From: RYN-122 sp963761655
GTDB lineage: Bacteria; Actinomycetota; Actinomycetes; Mycobacteriales; SCTD01
NCBI GenBank assembly: GCA_963761655.1
Contig: CAVXHI010000008.1
Coordinates: forward strand, 1 to 64,000
Length of the DNA stretch: 64,000 bases
Direction of reading: 5' to 3'
Shown in pieces: positions 1 through 8,521 of the stretch. The position numbers were made by a program, and so were the translations under genes. Position 1 is the first letter of the stretch. The number at the start of each line of letters is the position of its first letter. Below the pieces are notes generated by a model that was not told where the DNA came from, ran no database searches, and was given only the letters and a program-made list of their open reading frames with translations.

Positions 1-46
1 CCTGGGCCGGGCGGAGGACCGCCGCGCGCGACCTAGGCTCCTCTCC

Positions 47-643
47 GTGGCCCTGGACCCCGACTCCGTCCTGATCAACGTCGAGGCGCACCTCTTGACC
101 GTCCTGGGCCAGGACAGCGGCCGGGCCAGCGTGAGCTTCCTCGGGACCGAGCGGATCGACGTCCTGCGCTTCGGTCCCGACCCCGACGACGTCGTCCGCT
201 ACGTCACCCTGGGCATGAGCCGGGCCCCCATGGGCGACCCCGGCGCGTCGATCGTCCTGGAACACGGTCCGCGGGCCGAGCTCCTGCTGTCGGTCCACGG
301 GCTGCACGACACCGTGCTCCGCCGGCTGGCCGTCCTGGCCAGCAGCCCGGGGGTGGAGGGGCTCGTCGTCTCGCCCGGCGCGAGCCTCGACCTGGGGGAG
401 CCGCTGTGGGAGGGCGCGCCCTTCCAGGCCGTCCTCGTCGGCGAGCCCGGCGCGCAGGTCCCGGACCTCGAGGTCGCCGAGGGGGAGGAGCCGGTGCGCT
501 TCCTGCCGCTGTTCCCGATGACGCCGAACGAGGCCGCCTGGAAGCGCGTCCACGGCGCCCAGGCGCTGGAGCAGCGGTGGCTCGAGACCGGGACGGACCT
601 GCGCGACCCCCAGCGGACGACCGTGCGGCTGGACCTCCCGTGA
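47..643 (+). CDS. Suppressor of fused (SUFU)-like domain protein
   Basis: A 198-residue protein that I assign to the bacterial SUFU-like family, whose biochemical role is unknown. The supporting features are a central stretch with G-x-S-R-A-P-M around residues 56-62, the alternating strand pattern, and the C-terminal FPMTPNEA segment (about residues 156-163), which is typical of these proteins. It has no signal peptide or membrane segment. The start is a GTG at 47; no clear Shine-Dalgarno sequence is visible, so the start is less certain than the rest. Its stop overlaps the GTG of the next gene (GTGA), so the two are probably translated together. Confidence 0.75.
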   Translation: MALDPDSVLINVEAHLLTVLGQDSGRASVSFLGTERIDVLRFGPDPDDVVRYVTLGMSRAPMGDPGASIVLEHGPRAELLLSVHGLHDTVLRRLAVLASSPGVEGLVVSPGASLDLGEPLWEGAPFQAVLVGEPGAQVPDLEVAEGEEPVRFLPLFPMTPNEAAWKRVHGAQALEQRWLETGTDLRDPQRTTVRLDLP

Positions 644-1695
644 CCGCTCCCCTGAGTGAGCGTCTGCGCGAGCAGGCCCGGCAGTGCGCGACGGCAGGGA
701 GTCCGCTGATGCGGGCGCTCCTCACCGGCGCGGCCGACGACCTCGACGCCGGGGGGCCGGTGGCGGACCTGCTCGGCCCGCTCGAGGGCGACCCGCCCGG
801 CAGCGTGCCCGCCCTGCGCCTCGCCGGAGCGCTGCACCGGCTCGTGCTCCAGCGCCGCGCCCCCCTGCTGGCGACGCACTACCCGAGCGTCGGTGGAACG
901 GCCCCGGTCGAGGAGGTGTGGCCGGCCGCCCGGGAGACCGTCGCCGACCACCTCGCAACACTGCGGGAGCTGGTGCAGCGGCCGGTCCAGACCAACGAGG
1001 TCGGCCGGGCCGCGGTGCTGCTCGGAGGTCTGGCCCTCCTGCCGCGGGACGGCCTGCCGGTCCGCCTGCTCGAGCTGGGGGCCAGCGCAGGCCTCAACCT
1101 GCTGGCCGACCGGTTCGCGCTCCGCGTCGAGGCCGTCCTGCGCGGCCCGGCTGACAGCCCGGTCGTGCTGGACGAGCCGTGGCAGGGCGCGCTCCCGCCG
1201 GACGTCGTGGTCGACGTGGTCGAGCGGAGGGGGTGCGACCCCTTCCCGCTCGACCCCACGTCGACGGAGGACCGCCTCACCCTGACGTCGTACGTGTGGG
1301 CCGACCAGGCCGCCCGCTTCGCGCGGCTCCGCGGGGCGCTCGCCCTCGCCCAGCAGACCCGCGTGCCGGTCGAGGCGCTGCCGGCGTCGTCGTTCCTGGA
1401 GCGCGAGCTGGCGCACGTCCGTCCGGGTGTGCGGACGGTCGTGTGGCACAGCGTGGTCCGCCAGTACCTGACGCCGCAGGAGCGGGCCGACGTCGACCGG
1501 CTGCTGGACGACGCCGGGGAGCGGGCGACGCCGGACGCCCCGCTGGTGCGGCTGTCGCTCGAGCCCGAGCGGGTCGGGGACGCGCTGTTCCGGTTCCAGG
1601 TGGTCGCGCAGCAGTGGCCCGGAGGCGCCTCCCGCGTGCTCGCCGACGCCGAGGGGCACGGCCCGCCCGTCGTCTGGCGACCCGCCCCCGCGTGA
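640..1695 (+). CDS. DUF2332 family protein
   Basis: A 351-residue protein matching the actinobacterial DUF2332 family, of unknown function. Recognisable features are the N-terminal helical part, the TNEVGRAA segment, and a following L-L-E-L-G-A-S-A-G-L-N-L motif that looks like the glycine-rich loop of a Rossmann-type methyltransferase fold. A methyltransferase-like activity is therefore possible but unproven. The start is the GTG at 640, which overlaps the stop of the SUFU-like gene by four bases. The long frame continues upstream of 640, but those codons are only a shadow of the preceding gene. Confidence 0.82.
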   Translation: MTAPLSERLREQARQCATAGSPLMRALLTGAADDLDAGGPVADLLGPLEGDPPGSVPALRLAGALHRLVLQRRAPLLATHYPSVGGTAPVEEVWPAARETVADHLATLRELVQRPVQTNEVGRAAVLLGGLALLPRDGLPVRLLELGASAGLNLLADRFALRVEAVLRGPADSPVVLDEPWQGALPPDVVVDVVERRGCDPFPLDPTSTEDRLTLTSYVWADQAARFARLRGALALAQQTRVPVEALPASSFLERELAHVRPGVRTVVWHSVVRQYLTPQERADVDRLLDDAGERATPDAPLVRLSLEPERVGDALFRFQVVAQQWPGGASRVLADAEGHGPPVVWRPAPA

Positions 1696-1745
1696 GCGCC
1701 GGCCCGCTGGGAGGATGGCGCCTCACCTGACATGGAGGAGTCGCT

Positions 1746-2249
1746 GTGCAGTTCGGCCGGTACTACGAGGAGTTCGAGGTCGGGGCGGTCTACAAGCACT
1801 GGCCCGGGAAGACGGTCACCGAGTACGACGACCACCTGTTCTGCCTCATCACGATGAACCACCACCCGCTGCACCTGGACGCCAACTACGCGTCGACCAC
1901 CCAGCAGGGCAGGAACGTCGTCGTCGGCAACTACGTGTACTCGCTGCTGCTCGGCATGTCGGTCGCCGACGTCTCGGGCCGGGCGATCGCGAACCTCGAG
2001 GTCGAGAGCCTCAAGCACGTGTTCCCGACCTTCCACGGCGACACGATCTACGGCCAGACCGAGGTGCTCGACAAGACCGAGAGCAAGAGCAAGGACGACC
2101 GCGGCGTCGTCTACGTCGAGACCAAGGGCTACAACCAGGACGGCGTCCTGGTCTGCATCTTCCGGCGCAAGGTCATGGTCCCCAAGCGGGTCTACGCCGA
2201 CAACACCGGCGGCGAGTTCCCCGGCCGCCCGGAGCTGCGGGAGAGCTGA
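1746..2249 (+). CDS. MaoC family dehydratase
   Basis: A 167-residue single hot-dog domain protein of the MaoC/R-specific enoyl-CoA hydratase type. These enzymes hydrate or dehydrate acyl-CoA thioesters. The segment with N-x-x-H-P-L-H-L-D around residues 38-46 corresponds to the catalytic Asp/His hydratase loop. The later G-N-Y-V-Y-S helix and the E-T-K-G-Y strand fit the fold. The GTG start at 1746 follows a good GGAGG at about 1734. The gene stands alone in its transcription unit, so the physiological substrate cannot be inferred from context. Confidence 0.85.
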   Translation: MQFGRYYEEFEVGAVYKHWPGKTVTEYDDHLFCLITMNHHPLHLDANYASTTQQGRNVVVGNYVYSLLLGMSVADVSGRAIANLEVESLKHVFPTFHGDTIYGQTEVLDKTESKSKDDRGVVYVETKGYNQDGVLVCIFRRKVMVPKRVYADNTGGEFPGRPELRES

Positions 2250-2305
2250 GCCCGTCCCCCGTCCGGCCGAGGTTCGGCCTCGCGCCGGACGGGGACGACT
2301 CCGGC

Positions 2306-2467
2306 ATGACACTCGTGCTGATCGTCGTCGGAGTCATGCTGCTCGCCGCGATCGTGGCCGCCGCGGGCGGTCTCCGGTCCCGGTCCACCACCGCCGTCCG
2401 GCCGGTGCGGCGCCGTACGGTCGCGGCCCCCGTCGAGGAGGTCGTGGAGCGGCGCGTCGTCGAGTAG
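2306..2467 (+). CDS. Small single-pass membrane protein
   Basis: A 53-residue protein starting at an ATG at 2306. Residues 1-22 form one hydrophobic helix (M-T-L-V-L-I-V-V-G-V and onward). The rest is a short, arginine-rich then acidic tail ending in E-E-V-V-E-R-R-V-V-E. No family is recognised. The coding signal is moderate: the frame is open, it has a strong membrane helix, and it fits the gap between the MaoC and DUF6758 genes. It could also be a chance frame in high-GC DNA. Confidence 0.5.
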   Translation: MTLVLIVVGVMLLAAIVAAAGGLRSRSTTAVRPVRRRTVAAPVEEVVERRVVE

Positions 2468-2509
2468 CAGCCCCTTGACCGGGGACGCCCCCGGGCGGAG
2501 CGTGCAGGC

Positions 2510-3148
2510 ATGAGCCTCCCCGCGACCTGTCCCCGGTGCGGCGACGCCCTGCGTGCCCCGGGCCTGATGGACAGCTCCTGGCAGTGCGCCCACCACGGCG
2601 CGGTCGACCCGTTCAGGGTCCTGCCGCGGGTCGGGGCGGAGCACCTGCGGCAGGCGGCGACGCGGTCGAGCGTGCCGGTCTGGGCACCGCTGCCGCTGCT
2701 CCCCGGCTGGACGGTCACGGGTCTCGGCGTCGTCGGGCCGGAGGGCGAGGCGTGCTCGGTGGCGGTCGCGCTGTCCGGACCGAGCCCGCTCGGCGGGCCC
2801 GCCGACCTCGTCCTGGTGGCGGAGGAGCCCGGGACCGGCCTCGGTGCGCGGGTCGCCGGCCTCGACGGCGTCGACCCCGGGAGCGTGGCCACCGGAGCGC
2901 CGGACGCCAAGGTGGAGGCCGCCGGCCACGACACCCCGCTGTGGCGCTGCGACTCGGCGCCCGACCGCTGCGCCTTCGTCGGCGAGGCCGGCGGCGTCTG
3001 GCTCTGGGCCGTCCTGTGGCCGCCGGCGGCCGAGCTGGTGCTGCTCGAGCACGTCGTCCTGCACGACCTGCGCCACGACGCGCACGCCGCCGAGGTGCTG
3101 CCGTTCGGGGCGCCGACCACGAGGCTCACCGGCCGTCAGCACGCCTAG
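2510..3148 (+). CDS. DUF6758 family protein
   Basis: A 212-residue soluble protein with an N-terminal zinc-ribbon-like start: C-P-R-C-G at about residues 7-11, then Q-C-A-H-H-G near 25-30. The remainder contains P-V-W-x-P-L-P-L-L-P-G-W, S-G-P-S-P-L-G-G and G-x-G-L-G-A-R-V-A-G-L-D-G. This pattern is shared by the actinobacterial DUF6758 proteins, of unknown function. The ATG at 2510 is nine bases before the PHP gene's region of influence ends upstream; the stop at 3148 lies just before the GTG at 3158, so the two are likely one operon, as commonly seen for this pair. Confidence 0.78.
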   Translation: MSLPATCPRCGDALRAPGLMDSSWQCAHHGAVDPFRVLPRVGAEHLRQAATRSSVPVWAPLPLLPGWTVTGLGVVGPEGEACSVAVALSGPSPLGGPADLVLVAEEPGTGLGARVAGLDGVDPGSVATGAPDAKVEAAGHDTPLWRCDSAPDRCAFVGEAGGVWLWAVLWPPAAELVLLEHVVLHDLRHDAHAAEVLPFGAPTTRLTGRQHA

Positions 3149-3157
3149 CGTGGTGCA

Positions 3158-4004
3158 GTGACCCGGATCGACCTGCACACCCACTCGACCGCCTCCGACG
3201 GCACGACGCCACCGGCCCGGCTGGTCGCGGAGGCCGTGCAGGCGGGCCTCGACGTCGTCGCCCTGACCGACCACGACACCACCGGCGGCTGGGACGCGGC
3301 CGCGCAGGCCCTGCCCGCGGGGCTCTCCCTCGTCCGGGGCGCCGAGATCAGCTGCGCCGCCGACGGCATCTCGCTGCACCTGCTGGCCTACCTGTTCGAC
3401 CCCGCGGAGCCCGCCTTCGCCGCGGCCCGGCGGCGCCTGCGGGAGTCGCGGGTGGGCCGGGCCGAGCTGATGGCCCGCCGGCTGGAGGACGCCGGGACCG
3501 GCGTCACCTGGGCGCGCGTGCAGGAGCTCGCGGGCGGGACGGTCGGGTCGGCCGCACGTCGCCCAGGCCCTCGTCGAGGCCGGTCAGGTCGCGACCGTCT
3601 CCGACGCGTTCACGCCCGACTGGATCGGGACGGGGGGCCGCTTCCACGTGTCGAAGGTCGAGCTCGACGTCGTCGACGCCGTCCGGCTGGTCACCGGCGC
3701 CGGCGGCGTCGCCGTGTTCGCGCACCCGGCCGCCAGCAAGCGGGGCCGGACGGTCGCCGACGACGTCGTGCGGGAGATGGCGGCGGCCGGGCTGGCCGGG
3801 CTGGAGGTCGACCACGTCGACCACGACGAGGAGGGCCGGACCCACCTGCGCGGCCTCGCCGCCGAGCTCGGGCTGCTCACCACGGGCTCCAGCGACTTCC
3901 ACGGCGCGAACAAGACCGTGCAGCTGGGCGCCGAGACGACCTCGCCCGAGGCGCTCGAGCGGATCGTCGCCCTCGCCACCGGGGTCCCCGTCCTGACGGG
4001 CTGA
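3158..4004 (+). pseudogene. PHP domain phosphoesterase, interrupted by a +1 frameshift
   Basis: Encodes a PHP-type metal-dependent phosphoesterase of the kind related to nucleoside 3',5'-bisphosphate phosphatases. The N-terminal D-L-H-T-H-S-T-A-S-D-G motif and L-T-D-H-D-T are metal-binding signatures; the C-terminal part carries F-A-H-P and G-S-S-D-F-H-G. The first part reads in one frame from the GTG at 3158 to about 3547. The second part continues one base later, to 4004. Dropping one G from the run at 3545-3547 restores a continuous product through G-R-P-H-V-A-Q. The protein is intact apart from this base, so a sequence error is more likely than true decay. Confidence 0.8.
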
Positions 4005-4030
4005 CCGCTCCCGTGGGGTAGGACTGCCGC

Positions 4031-5395
4031 ATGCGCCGCTCCCGTCCGCTCGTCACCCGCGTGCTCTGCCTGGCCGCCGTCGTCGTCGTCGGCGCGGCCG
4101 TCGGCACGCTGCCGGCCGGTGCGTCCCCGCCGTCGTCCGCCGTCGTCCTGGCCGCGGGCGGCACCGGCGTCGTCGACGTCGTCGCCAGCCTGCGCCGCGA
4201 CCCGGTCTACGTGGACCCGCAGGCCTCCGACACCGACCTCGACGTCGCGCAGGTCCGGGCGCAGATCGCCCGCAGCAACGACGTCGCCGTGTACGTCGCG
4301 GTCCTGCCCGAGGCCGCCGCCCGGGCGCTCGACGGCGAGGCGCAGCTGAACACGGCCGTCGGCCGGCGGCTCGGGCCGCGGGCCGTCCTGTTCACGCTGG
4401 TCGGGGACTCGCTCACCGGTGGCGCGGGGAACCAGACCGGCTTCGGCGGGGGCCAGGCCGACGCGATCGCGAAGGGGGCGTCGACGGGCGACCTCACGTC
4501 GCGGGTGGTGCGGGTCGTCGAGCAGGTCCAGAGCGTCGTCGCGCAGCAGGGCGTCCCGGCGTCGCCGTCGGGCGAGGGGTACTCGGGCGGCGGCGGGTCG
4601 AGCGGCGGAGGCGGGTCGGTGCTCGCGGTGCTGGCACTGCTCGGCCTCGGCGGCGGCGGGCTCTACTACGCGCGGTCGCGCCGGCGGGCGTCGCGGCAGA
4701 TGGAGGGCTCGCGGGCCGACGTCACGTCGCTGTACGACCGGCTCGGTGCCGACGTCTCGACGCTGTCGCCCGGTGACGACGCCGTCGCGCGGCAGGCCCT
4801 CGCCGACGCCGCGGAGCGGTACAACGCGACCGGGGCGCTGCTGTCGCAGGCGGACACGCCCGGGGAGTACGAGGCGGCCCGGCGGACCGTGGTCGAGGGG
4901 CTCGCGGCGACCCGGATGGCGCGTACCCGGCTCGGGCTCGACCCGGGTCCCGAGGTGCCGCCTCCGCCCGGCAGCGGGCCGCAGCTGCAGCAGGCCGAGC
5001 GCGTCGTCGTCGGGGACCAGCAGTACGAGGCGTCGCCGTCGTACACCCCCGGACTGTCGCACTACTGGGGCGGCGGGCTCGTCGGCGGACGGATGGTGCC
5101 GGGCGGCTGGTACGGCGTGCCGTTCTGGGAGTCGATGCTGATCGGCAGCGTGGTCGGGAACGCGCTCGGCGGCGGCGGCCTGTTCGGCGGGGGCTACGGC
5201 GGCGGCTACGGCGGCTACGAGCGCGGCTACGAGGAGGGCGTCGACGACGCCCGGGACGCCGGCGGCAGCGACTGGGGCGGCGGCGGGGGCGGCTTCGACC
5301 TCGGCGGCGGCAGCTTCGGCGGCGGCGGCGACTGGGGCGGCGGCGGGGGCGGCGACTGGGGCGGCGGCGGCGGGGGCGACGGCGGGACCTGGTGA
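4031..5395 (+). CDS. Secreted/membrane protein with glycine-rich tail
   Basis: A 454-residue protein of unknown function. Residues 1-32 look like a signal peptide (R-R-S-R-P then a hydrophobic core ending near A-G-A-S-P). An N-terminal extracellular domain of about 150 residues follows, resembling the small membrane-anchored domains common in actinomycetes. A glycine/serine linker and one hydrophobic helix lie near residues 197-215, with an R-S-R-R-R-A stop-transfer sequence. A helical cytoplasmic section comes next. The last 100 residues are almost entirely Gly with Tyr, Trp and Asp, encoded by GGC-rich repeats that could slip during replication or sequencing. Confidence 0.7.
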   Translation: MRRSRPLVTRVLCLAAVVVVGAAVGTLPAGASPPSSAVVLAAGGTGVVDVVASLRRDPVYVDPQASDTDLDVAQVRAQIARSNDVAVYVAVLPEAAARALDGEAQLNTAVGRRLGPRAVLFTLVGDSLTGGAGNQTGFGGGQADAIAKGASTGDLTSRVVRVVEQVQSVVAQQGVPASPSGEGYSGGGGSSGGGGSVLAVLALLGLGGGGLYYARSRRRASRQMEGSRADVTSLYDRLGADVSTLSPGDDAVARQALADAAERYNATGALLSQADTPGEYEAARRTVVEGLAATRMARTRLGLDPGPEVPPPPGSGPQLQQAERVVVGDQQYEASPSYTPGLSHYWGGGLVGGRMVPGGWYGVPFWESMLIGSVVGNALGGGGLFGGGYGGGYGGYERGYEEGVDDARDAGGSDWGGGGGGFDLGGGSFGGGGDWGGGGGGDWGGGGGGDGGTW

Positions 5396-5432
5396 GCCGG
5401 ACCTGTCGGACCCCTCCGGCAGACTGGCGGGC

Positions 5433-6266
5433 ATGACGCAGCTCGGGCTCGAGGGGATGCCGAAGCGGCTGTTCTCGTGCACGCCCTCGCGGCTCACCGG
5501 CTGGTCGGACTGCCCGCGGCGCTACCGGATGACCTACCTCGACCGGCCCTCCCCGCAGAAGGGGCCGCCGTGGGCGCACAACACGGTCGGGGCGGTCGCA
5601 CACCTGGCCCTGGCCCGCTGGTGGTCGCTGCCGCGCGAGCGCCGGACGCCGTCAGGGGCCCGCGCCCTGCTCGAGAGCGCCTGGAAGACCGACGGCTTCC
5701 GGGACGACGCGCAGGCCGACGACTGGCGCGGCCGCGCCGGGGACATGGTGGAGGGGTACGCCGCCACGCTCGACCCCGACGACGAGCCGGTCGGGGTGGA
5801 GCGGACCGTGTCGGTGAAGACGCCCGTGCTGGCGGTGAGCGGGCGGGTCGACCGGATCGACGTGCGCGACGAGCAGGTGGTCGTCGTGGACTACAAGACC
5901 GGCCGGTCGGCGCTGTCGACGGACGACGCCCGGGGCTCGCTGGCCCTGGCCCTGTACGCCCTCGCGTGTGCCCGCACCCTGCGGCGGGACTGCGCCGCGG
6001 TCGAGCTGCACCACCTGCCGACCGGGGAGGTCCTGCGGTGGGAGCACACGCCCGAGGGGCTCGCCCGGCACGTGCGCCGGGCGGAGGCGCTCGGCGAGGA
6101 GGCGTCCGCGGCCGCAGAGGCCCTCGAGGACGGCGGCGACCCGGAGGAGCTGTTCCCGCCGCGGCCGGGGCGGCAGTGCGGGTGGTGCGACCTGGTCCGG
6201 CACTGCCCGGCGGGGCAGGCGGCGTCCGGCGGTCCGCAGCAGCCGTGGGCGGGGCTGGCCGACTGA
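5433..6266 (+). CDS. RecB-like PD-(D/E)XK nuclease with iron-sulfur cysteines
   Basis: A 277-residue stand-alone nuclease of the RecB/Cas4-like PD-(D/E)XK superfamily. The catalytic core is visible as G-R-V-D-R-I-D around residue 128 and V-V-D-Y-K-T-G-R around 142-149. One cysteine near the N-terminus (S-D-C-P-R-R-Y, about residue 30) and three near the C-terminus (C-G-W-C-x5-C-P) match the iron-sulfur staple of AddB- and Cas4-type nucleases. It probably cuts or trims DNA ends. No CRISPR genes are present nearby, and the gene stands alone with an ATG at 5433. Confidence 0.85.
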   Translation: MTQLGLEGMPKRLFSCTPSRLTGWSDCPRRYRMTYLDRPSPQKGPPWAHNTVGAVAHLALARWWSLPRERRTPSGARALLESAWKTDGFRDDAQADDWRGRAGDMVEGYAATLDPDDEPVGVERTVSVKTPVLAVSGRVDRIDVRDEQVVVVDYKTGRSALSTDDARGSLALALYALACARTLRRDCAAVELHHLPTGEVLRWEHTPEGLARHVRRAEALGEEASAAAEALEDGGDPEELFPPRPGRQCGWCDLVRHCPAGQAASGGPQQPWAGLAD

Positions 6267-6313
6267 CCTCGCCGCTCTCCAGGTGGTCGGCGGCGGCCGG
6301 AAGAGGGTCGGGG

Positions 6314-7192
6314 CTAGAGCCCCAGCCGCTCCCTGGCGGCCGTGAGGTGCGGGCCCTGGCGCAGCCCGGCGGGGACGACCAGCACCCCGGTCCGGAAGGC
6401 GACGCCGGCCGCGGTCGCGGCGAGGTCGTTCGTGGGCAGCTGGGGGATCGCGTAGAGCCGGCGGGCCCAGGCCGGGAGCATGGCCCCGGCGGCCAGGGCC
6501 AGCGCGGCCCAGGCCGGCCGGGCCGGCGTGCCGAGCTGCACGAGGGCAGGCATGGGCGGCCACAGGACGAACAGCGCCGCCCGGCGTGCCTCCGTGGTGA
6601 TCCGCAGGTCGGGCTGGACGTCGGAGAAGTACTGGGCGACCTCGTCGACGCTGCCGGGGACGTCGTCGGGGTCGAGGCCGACGAGGGAGGCCTGCAGGGT
6701 CTGCTCGCCGTAGTACCGGTCCTGCTCCTCGCGGGTCAGGCGCAGCCCGCAGCGGAGCGCCGTCGACAGGAACGACTCGACCTCGACGCAGTGCACCCAG
6801 CGCAGCAGCTCGGGGTCGCTGACCCGGTACGGCGTCCCGGACTCCGGCTCGACCCCGGACAGCCTGCCGTGGATGCCCCGGACCTTGGCGGCGGCGATGC
6901 GGGCCTCGCGCGTGGTGCCGAACGTCGTGATGCCGACGTACTCGGCCGTGCGGAACAGCCGGCCCCACGGGTCCTGCCGGAAGTCGCTGTGCTGCGCGAC
7001 GCCCGCCATCGCGAGCGGGTGGACAGCCTGCAGGAGCAGGGCTCGGAGGCCGGCGATGGCCATCGAGGGGTCGGCGTGGACCCGCCAGGTGACGCTGTCC
7101 GGGCCGAACAGGCCGGGGTCGGCGTCCCTCGTGGTGTCGGAGGCCAGTGCGGAGGTCACCTCCTCACGGTCCCACGGGTGCAGACCGCTCAC
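6314..7192 (-). CDS. MpaB-family oxygenase (DUF2236)
   Basis: A 292-residue protein of the oxygenase MpaB/latex-clearing-protein family (DUF2236), whose members use a b-type heme. Signature segments are L-F-G-P-D-S-V-T-W near residue 28, L-L-L-Q-A-V-H-P-L-A-M-A-G-V near 53-66, and W-V-H-C-V-E-V-E-S-F near 131-140. The histidines in these stretches are the likely heme ligands. The GTG at 7192 is only 20 bases from the divergent gene. A second GTG at about 7158, at V-T-S-A-L-A-S, would leave more room for promoters. The substrate is unknown. Confidence 0.82.
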   Translation of the reverse strand: MSGLHPWDREEVTSALASDTTRDADPGLFGPDSVTWRVHADPSMAIAGLRALLLQAVHPLAMAGVAQHSDFRQDPWGRLFRTAEYVGITTFGTTREARIAAAKVRGIHGRLSGVEPESGTPYRVSDPELLRWVHCVEVESFLSTALRCGLRLTREEQDRYYGEQTLQASLVGLDPDDVPGSVDEVAQYFSDVQPDLRITTEARRAALFVLWPPMPALVQLGTPARPAWAALALAAGAMLPAWARRLYAIPQLPTNDLAATAAGVAFRTGVLVVPAGLRQGPHLTAARERLGL

Positions 7193-7212
7193 ACCCCGGA
7201 CAGACTGTCGCC

Positions 7213-7548
7213 ATGAGCTACGTCGCGATCAACGTCCTGACCGTGCCCGAGGGCGCCGGGTCCACCCTGGAGGAGCGGTTCGCCGCCCGGCAGGGCGCCG
7301 TCGACGCCGCCCCGGGCTTCGAGCACTTCGAGCTGCTCCGCCCCCTCGAGGGCACCAGCGACTACCTCGTCTACACGCGCTGGCGCTCCGAGGCCGACTT
7401 CACCGCCTGGCGGGAGTCGCAGTCGTTCGGCCAGGGCCACGCCCAGGCGAGCGGCCGACCGGAAGGTGCCCGCCCGGCCGCGACCGGGAGCACGATCTGG
7501 GCCTTCGAGGTGGCGCAGAGCTCGGACGGGGCAGGAGCCCCCGCATGA
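7213..7548 (+). CDS. Antibiotic biosynthesis monooxygenase (ABM) domain protein
   Basis: A 111-residue ferredoxin-like alpha+beta barrel protein of the ABM/heme-degrading monooxygenase superfamily. The pattern is M-S-Y-V-A-I-N-V-L-T-V-P at the start, F-E-H-F-E-L-L-R-P in the middle, then Y-L-V-Y-T-R-W-R-S-E-A-D-F-T-A-W. Relatives act as dimers on heme or small aromatic substrates. The start is the ATG at 7213. Its last codon overlaps the ATG of the small gene at 7545, indicating translational coupling. Confidence 0.85.
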   Translation: MSYVAINVLTVPEGAGSTLEERFAARQGAVDAAPGFEHFELLRPLEGTSDYLVYTRWRSEADFTAWRESQSFGQGHAQASGRPEGARPAATGSTIWAFEVAQSSDGAGAPA

Positions 7549-7691
7549 GCGAGCAGACGCACGAGGAGATCCCCGGCATCCCCACCACCGACCCGGGCCC
7601 GCAGCAGGAGCCGGGCCAGGGCGAGGTCCCGCCCGAGGAGCAGGGCACCCTGCCGCCCGAGGACCCGGACGGCGAGCCCGGGTTCGCCTAG
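7545..7691 (+). CDS. Small acidic proline-rich protein
   Basis: A 48-residue protein beginning at an ATG that overlaps the preceding stop (ATGA). It is rich in Pro, Glu, Gln and Asp with no hydrophobic segment and is probably disordered. No family is recognised. The last four bases are shared, on the opposite strand, with the stop codon of the alpha/beta hydrolase (CTAG). The ATGA overlap supports a real gene, but its role is unknown. Confidence 0.55.
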   Translation: MSEQTHEEIPGIPTTDPGPQQEPGQGEVPPEEQGTLPPEDPDGEPGFA

Positions 7692-8521
7692 CGCCCGGAG
7701 AACTGCAGCAGGGCCCGGGTCGTGTCGGGCGCGTTCTCGACCGCCGGGGAGTGCGCGGCCCGCTGGACGACGACGTGCTCGGCCCCGAGCCGCTGGGCCA
7801 TGTCGGCCTGGGACTCCGGCGTCCAGGCGTCGTCGTCCACGCCGTGCAGGACCAGCGTGCGGACCCCGGCCCCGCGCAGCTCCTCGACGCGGTCGGGCTC
7901 GCCCAGCAGGGCGTCGCCCATGGCGAGCAGCCCGACGGCACTGCCGGCCAGGAAGCGGGCCCGCAGGAAGTCGCGGAAGTCGGCGCTCGTCGCCTGGGCG
8001 CGGGGGTCCTGCGCCTCGACCGCCTCCACGGCGTCGCGGACGGCCTGCAGCCCGCCCTGCTCGACCAGGGGCCGCAGGAACTGCATCATCGCGGCCCGGT
8101 TCCCGCCCAGGGCGCCCGGTCCGGAGCTCATGAGGACGAGGCTCGTGAAGGCGGACGGGTCCTGCAGGACAGCGGCCCGCGAGACCAGGCCGCCGAAGCT
8201 GTGGCCGACGAGGTGCACCGAGGGCCCGAGCGCCCGGGCGGCCTCGAGCAGGTGCGCCCCGAGCGCCTCCACGGTGTACGCCGCCTCGTCGTCGGGGCCG
8301 GGCGACTCGTACTGGCCGCGCTGGTCGACCGCGACGGCCCGCAGCCCGGCGTCGGCGAGCGGCGGCAGCAGCAGGCGGAAGTCCTCCTTGCTGCCGGTGA
8401 AACCGGGGACCAGCAGCACCGTGCCGCGGGCGTCCCCGGGCGGGTCCTGCACGTGCGCGGCGAGGGGGCCGGACGGCAGGTCGAGGACGGTCGCGCGGGC
8501 ACCGGGGGGCAGCAGGCTCAC
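7688..8521 (-). CDS. Alpha/beta hydrolase
   Basis: A 277-residue alpha/beta-fold hydrolase. It shows V-P-G-F-T-G-S-K (oxyanion region), a nucleophile elbow G-H-S-F-G-G near residue 105, an acid in H-G-V-D-D-D, and a likely catalytic His in R-A-A-H-S near the end. The chosen start is the GTG at 8521, which overlaps the stop of the metallophosphoesterase upstream (GTGA). The open frame extends further upstream only inside that other gene. The substrate cannot be inferred; an esterase or lactonase role is possible. Confidence 0.85.
   Translation of the reverse strand: MSLLPPGARATVLDLPSGPLAAHVQDPPGDARGTVLLVPGFTGSKEDFRLLLPPLADAGLRAVAVDQRGQYESPGPDDEAAYTVEALGAHLLEAARALGPSVHLVGHSFGGLVSRAAVLQDPSAFTSLVLMSSGPGALGGNRAAMMQFLRPLVEQGGLQAVRDAVEAVEAQDPRAQATSADFRDFLRARFLAGSAVGLLAMGDALLGEPDRVEELRGAGVRTLVLHGVDDDAWTPESQADMAQRLGAEHVVVQRAAHSPAVENAPDTTRALLQFSGR

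Noticed and set aside
5160..5395. GGC-rich short tandem repeats suggestive of a regulatory repeat array
   Set aside because: They encode the Gly-rich tail of the secreted protein and are explained by coding content; there is no CRISPR-like spacer structure.
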